Assembly (NCBI GenBank): GCA_021777365.1
Contig: JAJYDP010000252.1
Location: forward strand, 1-7,167
Reading direction: 5' to 3'
Source of the DNA: Chloroflexota bacterium
Lineage (GTDB): Bacteria; Chloroflexota; Limnocylindria; Limnocylindrales; CSP1-4
Length of the DNA: 7,167 nt
Shown here one piece after another: positions 5,360 through 7,167 of this stretch; the first letter of the stretch is position 1, and each line of letters begins with the position of its first letter. The translations under genes were made by a program, and so were the position numbers. The notes under the pieces are model-generated. The model did no database searches. It was not told the origin of the DNA and saw only the letters and a program-made list of their open reading frames with translations.

Positions 5360-6237
5360 GCAGCGGGGTGGCCGTGGAGACTGCCGCCCAGTCCGGTCGG
5401 CGCGGCGGCAGGATCGGCTGGCTCGAGCAGACGGTCGGGGGGATCACCGCCTCGATCGAGCACGCCGTCTTCACCGAGCAGCACGCCCGGCAGCGCGGCT
5501 TCCTCCAGGACCTCGACCCGCGTGCCAAGCTCGGCATGTTCCTCGCCCTCATCCTGGCGGCGAGCCTTACCGGGTCGCTGGCCGTGCTGGCCGGCCTCTA
5601 CCTCGTGGTGCTGGCCGCCGCGGGCGCCAGCCACCTGCCCTACCGGTACTTCGTGACGCGCGTCTGGCTCGGCATCCCCTTCTTCGCCGGCGTCGTGGTC
5701 ATTCCGGCGCTCTTCCTGGTGCCCGGGCCCCGGCTCTTCGACCTGCCGCTCGGACCGATCCAGGTGGCGCCGTCGGTCCCTGGCATCATCGGCGCGGTCG
5801 TGTTCGTGGCGCGGGTCGGCGTGAGCGTCTCGCTGGCGGTCCTGCTCGTCATGACCACGCCGTGGGCCGACATCCTCAAGAGCCTGCACGTGCTGCGAGT
5901 GCCCCAGGTGTTCGTCCTGGTGCTCTCGATGACGTACCGCTACATCTTTCTGTTCCTGCACACCGCCAACGGCCTGCTCCTCGCCCGCAAGAGCCGCGTG
6001 GTGGCGAGGACAAGCGGGGCGGAGCAGCGTCGCTGGATCAGCGGCACCCTGGGAAACCTCGTGGGCCGCGCATTCAAGATGAGCAACGACGTGTACGCGG
6101 CGATGATGGCCCGGGGCTTCACCGGCGAGATCCGCGCCTACAGCGGGTACCGCATGCGGCCGGTCGATTGGGCGGCCCTGGGCACCTCGCTCGCGGTCGC
6201 CCTGGCCGCCGTGCTCGCAGGCCCGCTCGTCTCGTGA
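5356..6237 (+). CDS. cbiQ: CbiQ/EcfT-type transmembrane component of the cobalt/nickel ECF transporter
   Basis: The T component couples ATP hydrolysis by CbiO to movement of CbiM in the membrane. From GTG 5356 the protein has 293 residues. It has a cytosolic N-terminus containing LDPRAKLGMFL (53-63), the usual CbiQ opening, then hydrophobic segments near 62-90, 103-123, 143-167, 183-203 and 272-292. It carries the coupling-helix region with LLARKSR (207-213) and the signature MMARGF (250-255), whose Ala-Arg-Gly contacts the ATPase. The start at GTG overlaps the cbiM stop as GTGA; GTG codons at 5368 and 5374 are possible later starts, as the first ~20 residues are not family-conserved. The N-terminal extension before the conserved core, about 50 residues, is slightly long. 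Confidence 0.92.
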   Translation: MSSGVAVETAAQSGRRGGRIGWLEQTVGGITASIEHAVFTEQHARQRGFLQDLDPRAKLGMFLALILAASLTGSLAVLAGLYLVVLAAAGASHLPYRYFVTRVWLGIPFFAGVVVIPALFLVPGPRLFDLPLGPIQVAPSVPGIIGAVVFVARVGVSVSLAVLLVMTTPWADILKSLHVLRVPQVFVLVLSMTYRYIFLFLHTANGLLLARKSRVVARTSGAEQRRWISGTLGNLVGRAFKMSNDVYAAMMARGFTGEIRAYSGYRMRPVDWAALGTSLAVALAAVLAGPLVS

Positions 6238-7145
6238 TCCTCGACGACCGCCCGCTCCTCTACTCGCTGCGAGGCGTCCGGTACGTCTACAGCGGTGGGC
6301 ACGTCGCCCTCGATGGCATCGACCTCGAGATCCGCGATGGCGAGCAGCTGGTGCTCCTCGGCGCCAACGGCAGCGGCAAGTCGACCCTGCTGAAGGTTCT
6401 CGACGGGATCGTCGCGCCGCGCGCAGGCTCGATGCGAGCGCTGGGCCGGGACATCTCGGCGGTCGCCGACGGCCGAGACGCGTTCGCGTTCCACCGCGAG
6501 GTCGGGCTCGTGTTCCAGGACCCCGACGTCCAGCTCTTCAGCGCGACGGTGTTCGACGACGTCGCCTTCGGGCCGCTGCAGCTGGGCCTCTCCGCCGCGG
6601 AGGTGAAGCGTCGCTGCGATCAGGCCCTGGCCCTGATGGAGATCGAGGGACTCGCGCAGCGAGCGCCGTTCGAGCTGTCGGGTGGCGAGAAGAAGCGCGC
6701 CGCCATCGCGTCGGTCCTCTCGCTCGAGCCGCGTGTCGTGCTGCTCGACGAGCCGACTGCCTCGCTCGACCCGCGGACGAAGTGGGTGCTGGTCAACCTG
6801 ATCGGTCGCCTGGCCCGCCAGGGCCGCACGCTCGTGACCGCGACCCACGACCTCGACATCGTGCCCATCATCGCCGAGCGGGTCGTGGTGCTCGGCGATG
6901 AGCGCCGGGTGCTCGCCGATGGCGCGCCCGAAGCGATTCTCGCCGATCGCGACCTGCTCATCCGGGCCAACCTCATCCATGAGCACCTGCACGAACATGG
7001 TCGCCTGCGCCACGTCCACCCGCATCCTGTTGACGATCTGCACGACGATGGCGGTACGAGCGTCACCTCGAGAGGGCGAGGCCCGCGGCGAAGAGCACCG
7101 AGAAGCCCAGCGCGAGGCGCGCGGTATCCCGGAGCACGGGGTTGA
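6234..7145 (+). CDS. cbiO: CbiO/EcfA-type ATPase of the cobalt/nickel ECF transporter
   Basis: Cytosolic ATP-binding subunit, expected to work as a dimer under CbiQ. All ABC motifs are intact in the 303-residue product: Walker A GANGSGKST (43-51), Q-loop Gln95 in VFQDPDVQLFS, signature LSGGE (148-152), Walker B VVLLDE (168-173), D-loop SLD (177-179) and switch His205 in ATHDLD. After the ATPase core comes a histidine-rich tail with eight His between 249 and 270, plausibly metal-binding. GTG 6234 overlaps the cbiQ stop as GTGA. From about base 7050 on, codons lose their GC3 bias and the product becomes Arg/Pro-rich, while the opposite strand there reads as a good coding frame. The final ~30 residues are therefore probably run-on, or reflect a lost earlier stop. 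Confidence 0.93.
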   Translation: MILDDRPLLYSLRGVRYVYSGGHVALDGIDLEIRDGEQLVLLGANGSGKSTLLKVLDGIVAPRAGSMRALGRDISAVADGRDAFAFHREVGLVFQDPDVQLFSATVFDDVAFGPLQLGLSAAEVKRRCDQALALMEIEGLAQRAPFELSGGEKKRAAIASVLSLEPRVVLLDEPTASLDPRTKWVLVNLIGRLARQGRTLVTATHDLDIVPIIAERVVVLGDERRVLADGAPEAILADRDLLIRANLIHEHLHEHGRLRHVHPHPVDDLHDDGGTSVTSRGRGPRRRAPRSPARGARYPGARG

Positions 7146-7167
7146 GCCGCCGCGGATCGCCCCCTGC
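7063..7167 (-). CDS. C-terminus of a membrane protein, resembling MenA/UbiA-family prenyltransferase (partial)
   Basis: Reading the minus strand from the right edge gives 34 codons to a TGA at 7065-7063, nearly all with G or C in the third position, so the frame looks coding. The peptide has RRLNPVLRDTARLALGFSVL followed by a hydrophobic run (FAAGLALS) and ends just after one membrane helix. The NPVL-x2-TARL-x-L pattern before a last helix resembles the C-terminus of 1,4-dihydroxy-2-naphthoate polyprenyltransferase (MenA), a menaquinone-synthesis enzyme. With only 34 residues this is a suggestion; another polytopic membrane protein is possible. It is convergent with cbiO and overlaps it by 83 bp. 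The body of the gene lies to the right of the window. Confidence 0.5.
   Translation of the reverse strand, partial: AGGDPRRLNPVLRDTARLALGFSVLFAAGLALSR

Overview
This is a high-GC window with strongly GC-biased third codon positions. It reads as a slice of bacterial chromosome from an environmental lineage. The gene types and the sparse Shine-Dalgarno use would fit Chloroflexota (for example Limnocylindria-like) or an actinobacterial relative. That placement is an impression from protein style, not a demonstrated assignment. There is no rRNA, tRNA, CRISPR array or insertion sequence.

Left half, + strand. A PlsC-type acyltransferase (26-712, possibly cut by the left edge) is followed by a short gap with a hairpin. 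Next come a YbaK-type aminoacyl-tRNA deacylase (826-1311), a strong hairpin (1312-1337) and a GH63/MGH1-like glycoside hydrolase (1349-2776). The hydrolase stop codon overlaps the start of a cysteine-free carboxymuconolactone-decarboxylase-like protein (2773-3450). These look like housekeeping and compatible-solute metabolism genes rather than one dedicated pathway.

Middle. A small unrecognised gene on the minus strand (3395-3682) converges on the previous gene and overlaps its 3' end. About 300 bp without a convincing gene follow, holding a perfect 14-bp palindrome (3800-3813) and a nested stem-loop (3907-3949). A clear -35/-10 promoter (3981-4009) comes next, and two 16-bp direct repeats (4018-4049) lie just past the predicted transcription start. 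This is the best regulatory region of the window.

Right half, + strand. A three-gene operon, cbiM-cbiQ-cbiO (4079-7145), encodes an ECF-type cobalt/nickel importer: metal-binding S component fused to a CbiN/NikN-like region, transmembrane T component, and ATPase with a histidine-rich tail. Both junctions are 4-nt GTGA overlaps. The repeats after the promoter resemble TTGC/GCAA operators of nickel-responsive Fur-family regulators, so metal-controlled repression is a reasonable hypothesis. At the right edge, a minus-strand reading frame entering from outside (7063-7167) has a membrane-protein C-terminus resembling the MenA/UbiA prenyltransferase family, and it overlaps the cbiO tail convergently.

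I see no clearly new multi-gene system. The items most worth following up are the cbiM operator, the nested stem-loop, the unknown small gene, and the two convergent overlaps where codon bias says the + strand tails are run-on.
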